DNA of 64,000 nt from Gordius sp. MW1 (Eukaryota; Nematomorpha; Gordioida; Gordea; Gordiidae), in NCBI GenBank assembly GCA_964036665.1, contig OZ038526.1, forward strand, positions 3,782,001 through 3,846,000, given 5' to 3'. The position numbers were made by a program, and so were the translations under genes. Below the pieces are notes generated by a model. That model searched no databases. It was not told the DNA's origin and saw nothing but the letters and a program-made list of their open reading frames with translations. Shown one piece after another: positions 45,315 to 56,414 of this stretch (the stretch's first letter is position 1; each line of letters opens with the position of its first letter).

Positions 45315-46003
45315 ATGAAATTTTTTGCGTTAGCAATAATCTTCAACTTATTTTATGTATGTCAAAATGTCGATGGTAAAATATTCTTTATGTGACTAAT
45401 ATAGATTTATTTAGTTAAAAAATGTATTGATCCCCAATTTAAGCATAAGATTTATTCGAACTCAGATGGTACCTTAGCAGGACATTCTGTAATAATTATG
45501 GAGTTTATTGCAAAATGCAAAAATGGAATTAGGGTTTTTATTCACCACAATGCTTATAATATTTTTAGGAATTAAATTTATTTGCCCAAATTGATGATGA
45601 GCTAAAACCTATATCTAAATCCCTTGATGGTTCAAAATATGAAGTATTATATTAAATTTAATTTTTAACATTGTCCATAGGTTAGTTGGTTAACTCACTC
45701 TGAGGAACCAAAAAAGGGCAGCTATGCTATAAAGATTTTTTATGAAGAGGATCTTTCTAAATTCAAAAAAGTAACTAAATTGATTTTTATTTTTTCATTT
45801 TTAGGGCAATAAAGAATTAATTAAGGATATTAAGCCATTATATTTGCTTGATTATAAGCATAAGGTAAATTTTTAAAAAGATTTATCATATTTGTTAGGG
45901 AATATACACTGGTCCAGTTGTTAAGCCACAAATGCTTCTGATCGTAATTAGCCTACTTATATGGTATTTTGCCTATTCAACAAAAACAAAGATCATGAAC
46001 TAA
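45315..46003 (+). CDS. SSR4: Translocon-associated protein subunit delta (TRAP-delta)
   Basis: Six exons: 45315-45375, 45415-45533, 45569-45643, 45681-45770, 45805-45864 and 45899-46003, with introns of 39, 35, 37, 34 and 34 nt. A signal peptide (MKFFALAIIFNLFYVCQ) is followed by a lumenal β-domain with the Cys pair KKCIDPQF / IAKCKNG, then the conserved VSWLTH, GSYAIKIFYEEDL, HKGIYTGPVV and a single C-terminal membrane segment (MLLIVISLLIWYFAYS) with a short cytosolic KTKIMN tail. In other animals TRAP-delta belongs to the TRAP complex beside Sec61 in the ER membrane and assists protein translocation. All exon joins keep frame, and length (169 aa) matches the family (~173). Confidence 0.93.
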
Positions 46004-47314
46004 AATGTTTAGTTTGAATATACATATTAATAAATCATTTTTTAAATTATTTTAATAAAATCTTGTATATTACAGCTCCTAGAGGTTAGGTGAATTCTTA
46101 ATAATAAATTATTTTTGAATTTATTAAAATATTAAATATATCTAGTTTTGATGGCATTTATAAACTTATATGGAAAATATTTTATAAAATTGAAATTGAG
46201 ATAATCTTAGAAAGCTATATAATTATGCGAATATATTTTATTTTAACTAACAAATATTATCTTTATATGTATTGTAAAAGTACATTATTTTATAATGTAA
46301 TTGTCTCCAGTGGTTTGGCATAGAGGAGGGGGTGGCTACCAAATAAAAAAAAATTTATGGAAAACTTATAAATAGGTGATATTGTCAGTGTTGGGTTGAA
46401 ATTAAAATATTAAAGCAAGCAAATTTTTCTTCTTTAAATTAAATTTTTGCCGGAAAGTTTATAAGTCTGTTTGAATGTTGCGATTTTTGATTTTGAAGGC
46501 CGTTTTATAATGTTTTTGCATTCTTATGAGTGTTTTTAAATTGTGATATTATTATATCTATACTTTAATTCCACTCAACCTTAACTTTAAAACATTGGAA
46601 ATACATCTTTTTCTGTCCACCTCATTTAAATAAACCGAATAGATTATGATTTATTAGCACAACATTTAGAAACATGTTTAAATAACTGTTAACCCTTTAA
46701 AACATTTAATAGAATAGACAATTCATTTTAAATAAAATGTCCATCAAAAAATAAAAAGCCTTTAAAAATAAAATTGGTAAAGAAGTCAATATCTGTATTT
46801 TGATACCCAAAAGATATAAAATATTTATTTTTATAAGTTATAAAAATAAAGTTTAAATAATGAGCCCTTGATAAATATTTGTTGTATCTTATCAATTATT
46901 TATTAAAATGCACAAAAATTTCCACAAAAGATTTATGGGGAATTTTGGTAATTTATTGAAAATTAAACTTAATACTTTATGTAAAAACGGGGTGTTAATT
47001 AATGGACAGTGAAAAATTCCATAATGTTCAGTAATTTGTGCTCAATTTTATATTCATTGTATTCAAATTTTTTAGTAAAAATATTCAGTCTTTTTACGTT
47101 AAAATTTTAATTATAAAGTCCTCAGTTTTTTTCAAAGAAACATTTTTTTTAAATATGAATGGTTTTTTAAAATATTTTATTTTTTGTTTTAAAAATAGTT
47201 TTTTTTAGAATTTATTAAGTTTATGTAATTGTTTAAAAGGCTCTCCTAATTTTATTCCTTTCCATGTAAGGACAATCTTTTTCTTTGTAATTCCATTTTT
47301 CTTCTTCGTTTGAT
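46004..47314. other. Very AT-rich non-coding stretch
   Basis: No gene seen. Sequence is dominated by A/T runs; there is a short GGAGGGGG patch at 46326. Confidence 0.45.
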
Positions 47315-48755
47315 TACGCCTCTGGATTTCGAATCGAATATTTTTGGTATTCGATTCGGATTCGAATTTTTTTCCAAAAAAATATTCGATTCGAGATTCG
47401 TCGAATATTAAATCAAGATTCGAATTCGATTCGAAAAAAATTTAAGATTCGAAATCGATTAGAATATATATTAAGTTTTTTTTATTAAAAACACATTAAA
47501 AAGGCTACTATGATTTTTAATTTGCATATACATTTGAAAAATTTATTTGAAATATATTTTAAAAAATACACACATTGAAAATAAAAATATTAAAGGCGAA
47601 CATATAAATATGGCGATATGTGTAAATCAACCGTTTTTAGCCAACTTTTAAGGCAAATTATTTTCCTAACACTTTCTTCCTTAAACGATTGCTTGTGTTT
47701 GACCAATAAATTGGTTCCGATTGAAAACATTGCTCGGGGTAAATTTTGCAGGTATAGAGAGAAGATTTTTTGCCAATTTTTATGGCTGGTAAATGACGTT
47801 GATTCGATTTCCACCATTGTAAAGGCTCAACATTGGAGGTCACGCGTTGTTTGTCAAAAATGTCTCCAATGGAGACTTCGCCTTGCCGCTCTTAATTGAC
47901 GATCCAGTGTTGTAACCTCGCTAGTTGATTCAATCGGGCTGACTTCCTATAGCAGTTTCCAATACATCTTTAATTTCTCTATAGGGTATACCATGTACTC
48001 GTGATAAACACTTAAATTTTCAGCCATAAATCGACGACACTCGCTAATAAGGCTATCTTATTATTGAATGCCATATATCTTCAATTTTCTGTTTGGCCAT
48101 TTTGACAGCATGATCTTCTATGCTTTGTTGATAATATATCGGTAATACCAAGTTCATTGTGGGATTTTCCCCCGGATATTAAATTAGTTGCACTGTAATA
48201 GGGAAAAGTATGAATTTAACCTTTTCAATTTGTTCCCATTCAATGTTGGATAGTAATTCCTCCTATGAGGAATTTAAAAGCTAAATCCAATGCTGTCTTA
48301 CTAAAATAGCCTTTTTTATCATTACATAGGTGGTGTTCCACTTGACTATCATGGCTTTACCTTTATGTAATTAATTGGTGGGTCAAATTCTTTATAATAT
48401 AGCCTTTAATAGTGAAATATTTTTGGGCTGTCTTGCAATTTTTATCAACGCCCATAATTTAATTTAATTGTGATCCTCGTTCTACATAACTTATGTAAGC
48501 TTAAAAAATTTTAAATTAAACTTTTTCAAATTGTAGCAGGAATAATAACTAAAATGCCGGAAGATAAAAATAGCTAAATATTTGAGTCTCAAATATTTAA
48601 ATTAAACTTAAAAAAATAAAATTCGATTTTAAGGATTCGATTCGGATTTTCGAATCTTAGCAGCATAAATATTCGATTCGAAACTTTCACATATGGATTC
48701 GATTCGAAATTTCGAATCGATTCCGAATTCGAATCTCGAATCGAACAGAGGCGTA
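47315..48755 (-). mobile_element. hAT transposon relic with ATTCGAATC-rich ends
   Basis: Inverted ends TACGCCTCTG...CAGAGGCGTA, flanked by TTTGAT on both sides (47309-47314, 48756-48761). Both subterminal regions (47325-47460 and 48615-48750) are built of iterated GATTCGAAT. Minus-strand 47658-47843 encodes a decayed hAT C-terminal dimerisation domain: EPLQWWKSNQRHLPAIKIGK, then ...SNRLRKKVLGK. The rest of the transposase is unreadable, so the copy is inactive. Confidence 0.75.
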
Positions 48756-48761
48756 TTTGAT

Positions 48762-49877
48762 ATGTAAGCTGATAAATTCTAAGCGGGATATTTAAAACAA
48801 TAGATAGAAAATATTTGGTGTGCATCTATATTCTATATATAAGTATTAAGTGTCAAAATCTATTTTGAAGTTTAGACACTTCCAAACCTGGTACTTTCAA
48901 ATCTGCTAGCTAACAATTTTTATTTAAAGCTTTATTTTGCATAAAAACGCTTTGCAAGTGTAAATAATTTTCTGAATAAGTAATTTAAGATCTGAACATT
49001 TAATTTAACATTTAATGAAAAACTTGGAAAATTGCAAAAAAAAACTTTGCAAAATAATTTGTAGTCTTAAAAATGTCTTGTGTCCTATCGACCCCCAATT
49101 GAGAGTTAAAAGTGATGCAGATGGCGTATACCATATAAGGAAAAAATTTTTAATATAGTGACCTTGCAAGCAAAACCACTGATGCATTTAGGTCACAAAA
49201 ATTAACAGCCCTATTACATTTTCTTGTTACAAACATAAAATTGAAATGTATATATTTGTCTAACATCAAAATATCATATGCATGAAGTTGATATATTAAA
49301 CTAACTTGTAATTAAATTTTGTTCATATTATTTTTGAATATTTTTTTAATCAAATATAACATGCCCCCCCCCCAGGCTCTTGATTGTCTCTATTAGGTTT
49401 TGCTTACAAATGAAACTTTCGAGTTTGCCTTTTTGTTTAATAATTTTTATATTCTGAATCTGAAGGCTATTTTATTTTTTGTTTTAAAATTTTTTTTACC
49501 ATAACCATACCTATAAATCAGTGCTTAAATCATTGGTGGCCCACTTGATATTTTGTATATATTTTGATATAGCATTATGCGAGAGCATTGAAAATTAATG
49601 TTTTCTCAAATACAAGATATGGACTATTATTTATATCATTTAAGCAGAGTTAGCAATTGAAGCTCATGAATTAATTATTTAACCTATCAAATTTGGCATA
49701 CAGAACAATTGCTTTTTAATGTATATAACCAATATTAAAGCCATTTTTTTATGATATGCGGTCACTTGCAATAAGTGTAATGATTATCCGCCATTTCCAA
49801 TCTAAATACTATTACAAAATGTAAGTGTTTTTAATTATTTATTCTTTAACATAAAATTTGGTGAAACATAACACTGC
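48762..49877. other. AT-rich non-coding stretch
   Basis: No supported gene; a lone C-run at 49364-49374 recalls MITE interiors without their ends. Confidence 0.4.
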
Positions 49878-50485
49878 TCAATAAAAGAAGCAAGTTCTCT
49901 TCAAATATACAATCAGCAAAATTATGGCAAATTCAATGACAGATATATAGAACCACCACCCAATTCCCCGAACCTTTCCAGGTTCACGCACATATGCGTC
50001 AAGTGCCCTTTCAACAAATTCTCTTTCCATGGGCGTTGCTGCCCTAACAGGCCTTGTTACTACACCTCTATTCTTCACTTGATTTTTTCGTTTCACACTT
50101 TTTGCAACCACTTGATTGCAATCTTTCGAGCTTTGGCCTCCTCCCCCACGGCTTTCGACACTTCTCTCTTTCACTTTTTTCGGGGTTTTGGTAGCAATCT
50201 TGCTCGTAGATGGCTCTCCACCCTCAACCCCATTACTTTTAATCACGTGTTGGGGCGTTTTGGTGGCAAGCTTGCTGGTAGATGGCTCCCCAGCCTCAAC
50301 CCCATTACTTTTACCCACTTTTTTGGGGGTTTTCCCTTTCGTTTCTTTCTTTACTTTTTTCTCAATTTCCCCATAGTTGATAGCTGCCTTTCTTTCTCTC
50401 AAACGGTCTCTAATGTTTTTTTTGTAATATAGAGGTTTACATAGTTTGACAATTACATGTTAGGAATATTAAGTAATAAAGGCAT
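49878..50485 (-). CDS. Putative tail-anchored basic repeat protein
   Basis: The main exon 49878-50409 is open, and an upstream exon 50457-50485 (MPLLLNIPN) joins in frame over a 47-nt intron. The protein is Lys/Ser/Thr-rich with a duplicated ~28-residue unit: K(S)NGVEAGEPSTSKLATKTP and K(S)NGVEGGEPSTSKIATKTP. It ends in one strongly hydrophobic segment, GWWFYISVIEFAIILLIVYL, followed by KRTCFFY, i.e. a C-terminal membrane anchor. This resembles the layout of tail-anchored inner-nuclear-membrane or ER proteins, but I recognise no domain (no LEM fold seen). The upstream exon is tentative. Confidence 0.5.
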
Positions 50486-52270
50486 CTAAAAAACTATTTA
50501 TTTGTGACTTTGTTTAATGAAATAAAATAGGGGCAAAATTTCACTTTTCAAAAATCGTTTAAGCGTTGGATTCATAAGCGAAAAAAGGTAGACTTTTTTT
50601 CTACGTTTGTTTTATCGAAAGAAAATATAATAATAAATTATGTTAGTTATTACATGGATTGGATTTAAGCTTACTTTCATAATTTTTTAACTATATTTGT
50701 TGTAATTTAATTTTCGGGAAACCTATGCCTATTTGTGGGACTAGGTTTAATAATATACTAATTAAAAAACTTTTGGTAAACATCAATTTCTCAACGCGCA
50801 TTTCACATTGATATTTAACATCATTTTTCAACGCGCATATCACATTGATAAGTTTTAATTAGAAACTATATATAGACGAGGTCCTTCCCAAACATACCCT
50901 TTAAAAATCTATAAACATTAGAGTTTTTACATGATTATTAATAAAAATTTTAACATATATAATATATATTGTTATTTCAATAAAAAAATTGAATTCGAAA
51001 AGAGGCAAAATAAAATTTTCTGGTGTTGTAAAAGATTAGCGGGCCAGGCCTATCATTTTGGATTTGAGTTCGGTTCCTAGCTTTTAAATATTTGTAACGG
51101 GCGGGCCGATTGGCATTGTATGTCTTTAACTTCGCTTGCTTATGTTGTAAGTCGAAGGTAAACAAAAGAGGGGAAATGTAAGATTTGGTAACCTAATAAT
51201 GATATGGTTTAAACGAATTTTGAAAGAGTATATAAGGGAGTGGCTGACTATCGAGATTGACAAATGGATATGAGAAAAAAATTCAATTGCCATTCACCCC
51301 TTTACACTTGTGTAAAATTTAAGTTAGCCCCCCCCCCCACACTCCAAGGGAAAAACCTAGCTACGCCACTGCTTACACAACACATACTGGGCCGCAACGA
51401 CCCAAGGTGTTAGCATGTCATGCTTCTAAAGCAACTTAGATGACAAAATTAATTTAAGAAATAAATTTCCCATATTGAATTCTTAAGCTTATCCTAAGTG
51501 ATAATGCAGTAATTATTAAATCAATACAATATGTCTAGAAGAAAATTAAATTTATTAATGGGCATATTAATTTGTTCTCATATATTATAATAAAATGTTT
51601 TTTATTAGTAAAATTCATAAATCAAGAAAAATCTTGTTAATAGGGGGTTAGATTACATTATCAATGTTCAATAATAATATTTAAATATATTGTAAAGGTT
51701 ATTAAGTTATATAAAATAGCTTACTCCATATTTTGTTTCGAGAATGTGAAATATAGTTTCTAGAATGCTAATAAGGATAGAACCTTAACCGTGTATCTTA
51801 TTCTTAAAAAGTGGCTTGTTATAGGTGCTCCCCAAATAAAGTTCGAATTGAAAAATGTATAAACGGAATTTTGAAATTTTCTAGAACCCTACACTAATAA
51901 GTTGCTTTTGGTATTTAAATAAAGCACTTTTTTATTAATTTAAGTTTCTATAGAAAAACTAATTATTCTGCTTTAAGGGGGAAGTAAGGCCTAACCAAAT
52001 TCATACAAATATATTTTTTGACTTATTTGTGGTTTTAGAAAGTTTTGTTTGCCAATGACTAAGAAAAGACGAGAAATCATTGTGTTTCTAAAAATATTTT
52101 GTTTTAATTTTTTTTTTTTTATGATATCTTTAATTAAATGAAACTATATATACTATAAAAATTATATGCGAGGTAAACATTCAAAAATTGCGATCGCGTT
52201 TAAATGACAAATTATAATTCCGATTTTCTGTTTTAAAAAAAAAGTTTCCCTTTTGTCAAGGGTATTGGCA
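50486..52270. other. AT-rich non-coding stretch with a MITE fragment
   Basis: A right-end fragment of the CATGGGCGTAGCC family (AACCTAGCTACGCC, preceded by a C-run) lies at about 51326-51371. 50790-50860 contains a short direct repeat (CAACGCGCAT then TCACATTGATA). No gene supported. Confidence 0.45.
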
Positions 52271-55036
52271 GCTATACGGCGCCCCCATTCTTTCAGGAGG
52301 GCTTGGGTTTTAGGCCCTATTGTTGTAAGGGTAGTGGTCACTAGGGCAGAAAAGGAGTGAGGAATTAAGTTCTGCGTATTTAGCTGACTTTATTCTTTCA
52401 GAGTCGACAAGGGGGTATTTGTTATGGTTTGAGGGTGCAAAGGCATCCGGACAAGTGTAGTCCCATGCTAGGCATAGCCCTTTTGCCCATGGGATGAGGG
52501 TCTGTCCATCGGGTCTCTTCTTGTCGCTAAGGCAAAGACCATTAGGCTCCAATTGGGAGGGTAAGCCAGCCTTATTGAATGTCTTCTGTAGAAGTGCATT
52601 AACAGATGTGTGCTAAAAATCTGGCCTTATTAAATTTGCAATGTAGGCCGTGATGACCTTTTGTACCTACAGATGAGCCACATAAGTTGCATTGATGGGG
52701 GGGGGGCAACTATATCACAACCTAGGCGGAGCCCTGTTGCGATCCTGAACTCGTTGTTGGAGAGTTGAAGGTCATGGGTCCGACTTGGGATGGCCTCCAA
52801 CCACTCGTGGCCGGACCTTGATGCAAAACTTCTTAAAGCTGGTAACTCCTCCAACGAAGCGCCCGATGTAAGAGTTTTAAGGGCATGGTCGTAGAGAGGA
52901 GTGTTCCAACTTTTTTGAGAGTTTATGGTAGGGAATGGAGTGTTAGGGTCTGACAAAGAGCTCCACATGTCGAGAGCGATTTGGGTAAAGGGATCTGGTT
53001 GATCGATTATTTTGTCGATGATTGGTTTGGCTGAAAGTCGGCTCGAGATGAAGGCCGACAAAGCTACTAGAGGGGGTGATCTCAGGCCCAAACCACCATA
53101 TTTTGTGGGGAGACACGCTTGTTTCCATTGGGACCCTGTAAAAGAAAGGTTTGTGATTTCCTCGACTACACCTTTGAGTTTTTGGTCGAATATAGATAGA
53201 GCACTAGGATTTAAAAATGAGGTGGATGACCTGAAGATATGATTTATCTTAGGTAAAGAATAGCAGTTTTTAATTAAAAAGAAAGCCTGGTGGGCTGGCA
53301 AGTAAGAAAGGAGGGGTTTGATTTCTACTAGTTTTTGTATTGTCTCTGTTAATGACTTATTACAAGGGTGTAAGCCACCTACGGGAGATCCTAAGTGCGT
53401 TAGTTCGTTAGGGTGAATATGTTTGAAAGCGTCAAAGTATGGGTCTAGGCTTAAAGAGTCAGTATTGTTTTTGCAAACCTCGGTCTTGCTATGATTTAGA
53501 TGGAGACCAATTTTTGAAGCCTCGACTTCTAGATAAGAGAGGGCTTCTTTGACGTCTTCGGCATTTCCCTTGATGGTACCATCGTCTAGGTACCACAAGT
53601 TGAGTGATAGATTATATTTAGAGGCTAGGTCTTCAGTCAGGGACTTTATACCTAGGCAGAATAGAAGGGGGCCTAGCGGGTCTCCTTGTTGAATGCCGTC
53701 ACTCGATGCAATTATTTTGGAATTAAAGTTGAGCATGGAAGTAGGAGCGTAGCACGCGTTAAGGAAAATGGAGTACTCGGGAAGAGATTTGTAAGCCTCG
53801 GTTAAGAAGTGTGACCTGTAGATCGTGTTAAATGCGTTTTTGAAGTCAATCTTTGCTAGGATCGAATGGTCGGGATGGGCTAGGGCTATGCGAACAGCGT
53901 GAGAGGCGATTTCACAACCACCCTTGGTTCCGAAACCTAGTTAAAAAGGAGCTAATTGATCTGTAATGTCGGATTTTACTCGTGCAATGATAAGTTTGCA
54001 GCATATGCGTCTAAAAATTGAACCCATGGCAATTGGACGAAGGCCACCATCAGGTTTGGTAAGAGATATTAAGGTGGCCCCAAAAAAATAGGGAGAGATC
54101 GCGTCAGGTACTAAGCCTTTAATAACCTGGTTAAGGAAGGTTGCTAGGGTGGATGTGAAGTGGCCAGACCTGTCAATGTGAGGTCTTGTTAATTCTATTA
54201 AATGTGAAGCACGGAAGCCGTCTAAACCAGAACCTACTGAGGATTTTTTAAAAGAACCGATAGCCTCGAGAATTTCGGGCGATGTGAAGTCCTTGAAGGG
54301 GGAGTTGATTGTAGGGGGAAATTGGGAGCCATTTCTTTCAGGGTGTTTAGTTTGTAAAGATTCGAAGGTTTCTTGAGTGTCTGGGGAAATTTTGCAGTCT
54401 GAATTGGCCAGGCGAAGGGCACCCTGTATGTCAAAGTGGTTGAGTTTTGAGGAAACCCGTTTGGCTCTTTGTTGAACTGATGTAATCTTATGGATGTGTG
54501 GCTCGTAGATAATGGGGGGTGATGAAACGTCCCATTTTGCTGAGTTTTGTTTAACCCAATTCGAGAGGGTACCTTTGTAATTTGATGGTGGTATTGAAAG
54601 GACACGGGAAGTAAATTGAAAAAGGTTGGCCCAATGGAGGGTGCTGCTTGGGCGTTTAGAGAGGTTTGAGATGGCATCAGTAAGGGCAATTAGAACTTGA
54701 TGTCTGGCACCTTTAGGGATGTTTTTTAGAATCCTGTTAACAGGAGAATGAGGAATGTCTGAATATGTATTGGTGGTGGTGGTTTCGAGCGGGGAGTAGG
54801 TATTATGCAATAAATGGTTGTGAGTAGAGGTAGACCTCTTGGGGACTGTACTGCTGGATTCCAGAGCCTGGGCACCTCTGTTTTAATGGACCGTGAACGT
54901 AAATCAAATTAGAGAGGGTAATTGAAGCTAACCTGTAGCAGACTGGGCAGATTCCGGTTTGGGTTGTGGAGTTTGTGTTCATGTATAGAAGGATTATGGA
55001 TATTTGGGATAAACCTGTAGTAGAGTAAAATGGCAA
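52271..55036 (-). mobile_element. Non-LTR retrotransposon with C-terminal restriction-like endonuclease
   Basis: Read on the minus strand: an N-terminal zinc-finger-like ICPVCYRL...HGPLKQRCPG (about 54955-54870); RT from 54810 with SSVGSGLDGFRASHL, PYFFGATLISLTKPDGGLRP and LGFGTKGGC; then FKNAFNTIYR, IQQGDPLGPLLFCLGI and the active site LWYLDDGTIKG (53590). A CxxC...H...C knuckle (CNLCGSSVGTKGHHGLHC, near 52670) is followed by a restriction-like-endonuclease motif: KRPDGQTLIPWAKGLCLAWD. The domain order (RT, CCHC, RLE) fits early-branching non-LTR elements. Breaks: a stop at 53941, frameshifts in the G-run near 52700 and between 52570 and 52630, and a change of frame at 54805. Confidence 0.8.
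52630..54810 (-). pseudogene. RT ORF of the RLE-type element, broken by one stop
   Basis: 54810-53941 and 53736-52630 lie in the same frame, separated by a TAA at 53941-53943 just before LGFGTKGGC, where a Gln codon is the likely ancestor. Palm, fingers and thumb regions are otherwise continuous for about 700 residues, so the copy is comparatively young. Confidence 0.8.
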
Positions 55037-56414
55037 CTATTTTGATGTTTGGTATTCAACAGTTGGATTGTCATGAAAATAACTGTTAGGAGATATTGTT
55101 AAATGGTTTTTTTTTTGCCTCTGATAGGCGTAAAAACTTGGTAAAGGTTAGAAAAAATAAACCCTTTGCCCGCTGCTTGCTTTAAATTTACTATTTATTC
55201 TTTAGCGACATTAACGCATTCTCGAACATAATTTTAATTATATCTCTGGTTGCAATTAATAACTTGGGCCAAGTGTGGCTTCTTAACCAACACTGCATGG
55301 TAAATGTTAGAACAATTTAATTTCATATTGTAATATTGGTTATTTCATAATTTAAAAAACATCTATTTGAAAAATAATACCAAATTTTCATAAATTTTAA
55401 GTTAATTTCAAGACCACGTATAAAACATTAATTCTATACAAACGCCTTTATTTTTTAAAATGGCAAAATTATGAGAGATTTAGCGCCTTCAAACATCACT
55501 TCACAACAGATCCATGGAAGCTATTTAAAACGACCATAGCTTGTTTCAAAACAAACACAAAGTTGTAAAAATACATATTATTTACAATTAAAACATTTCG
55601 TAAAGCATTGGGGGGGGGGGGGGGGAAGGCTGGTCGTACAGTGAAAACATTAAGCGCTTCGTGTGGCGAATATAATTATTAAAACATTCGTTAAAAGTCA
55701 GGGGAGGGGGTATTGCGATTTTGTACATAAATTATGCTTTTAAATATTGGTCGTCATTATTAGGTCGATATACATGAGTATGGGGCGCAGCGCAGTAGTG
55801 TGCTGCGCAAATGGTATGCATATAATATGCGCAATAGGTATTCTCATACTTGATTTATAAAAACACAAAAAAAAACATTTGAATATTTAATATGTATGTT
55901 ATATGCGATTCTAATGTATGGTGACAGCGTTGAATCCATTAAATACTATTTAAAACTAAGCAACATTTGGGTGGGTGGGGGGGGGGGGGGGGTGAGAAAG
56001 AAAGTTCGAGAAAATAAATACTAACACGGCTTTGCCTAAAATGTCGGAATAAATGCACACGTACACAGTTTGCATGCAGTTCGAGGGCGTTTTAAAAATG
56101 GGAAATACGGAGGTAAAGAGTTTCGTGATGCGAAATATGCTGGAAAATTCATGATAACCATGGGTAGAAAATCTCTTCTTTTCCCCTGCACCCTCCTTCA
56201 AGTGTAAATTCTAATTTTCCTAAAATGAGGCCAAAAAAGCCGGTGGTTGGTGTGCGATGTTTATACGCTGGCGTTACTATGGATGGATATATTTAAATTA
56301 ATATGGGTAGTAGCGTCGTTGGAATGTGTCGAAATGTCGTTACTACGAACTAAGGGTGTGGTGAGGGTGTATATATAAAGAGCAGGCTATTCGGCGCCTT
56401 CCGTTGTGGTTCGT
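55037..56414. other. Non-coding stretch downstream of NUMB
   Basis: G-homopolymers at 55611-55625 and 55974-55992. No gene or structured element recognised. It becomes G/C-richer towards NUMB. Confidence 0.4.

Noticed and set aside
53012-53242. Plus-strand frame across the RLE retrotransposon
   Set aside because: Antisense shadow of the RT frame.
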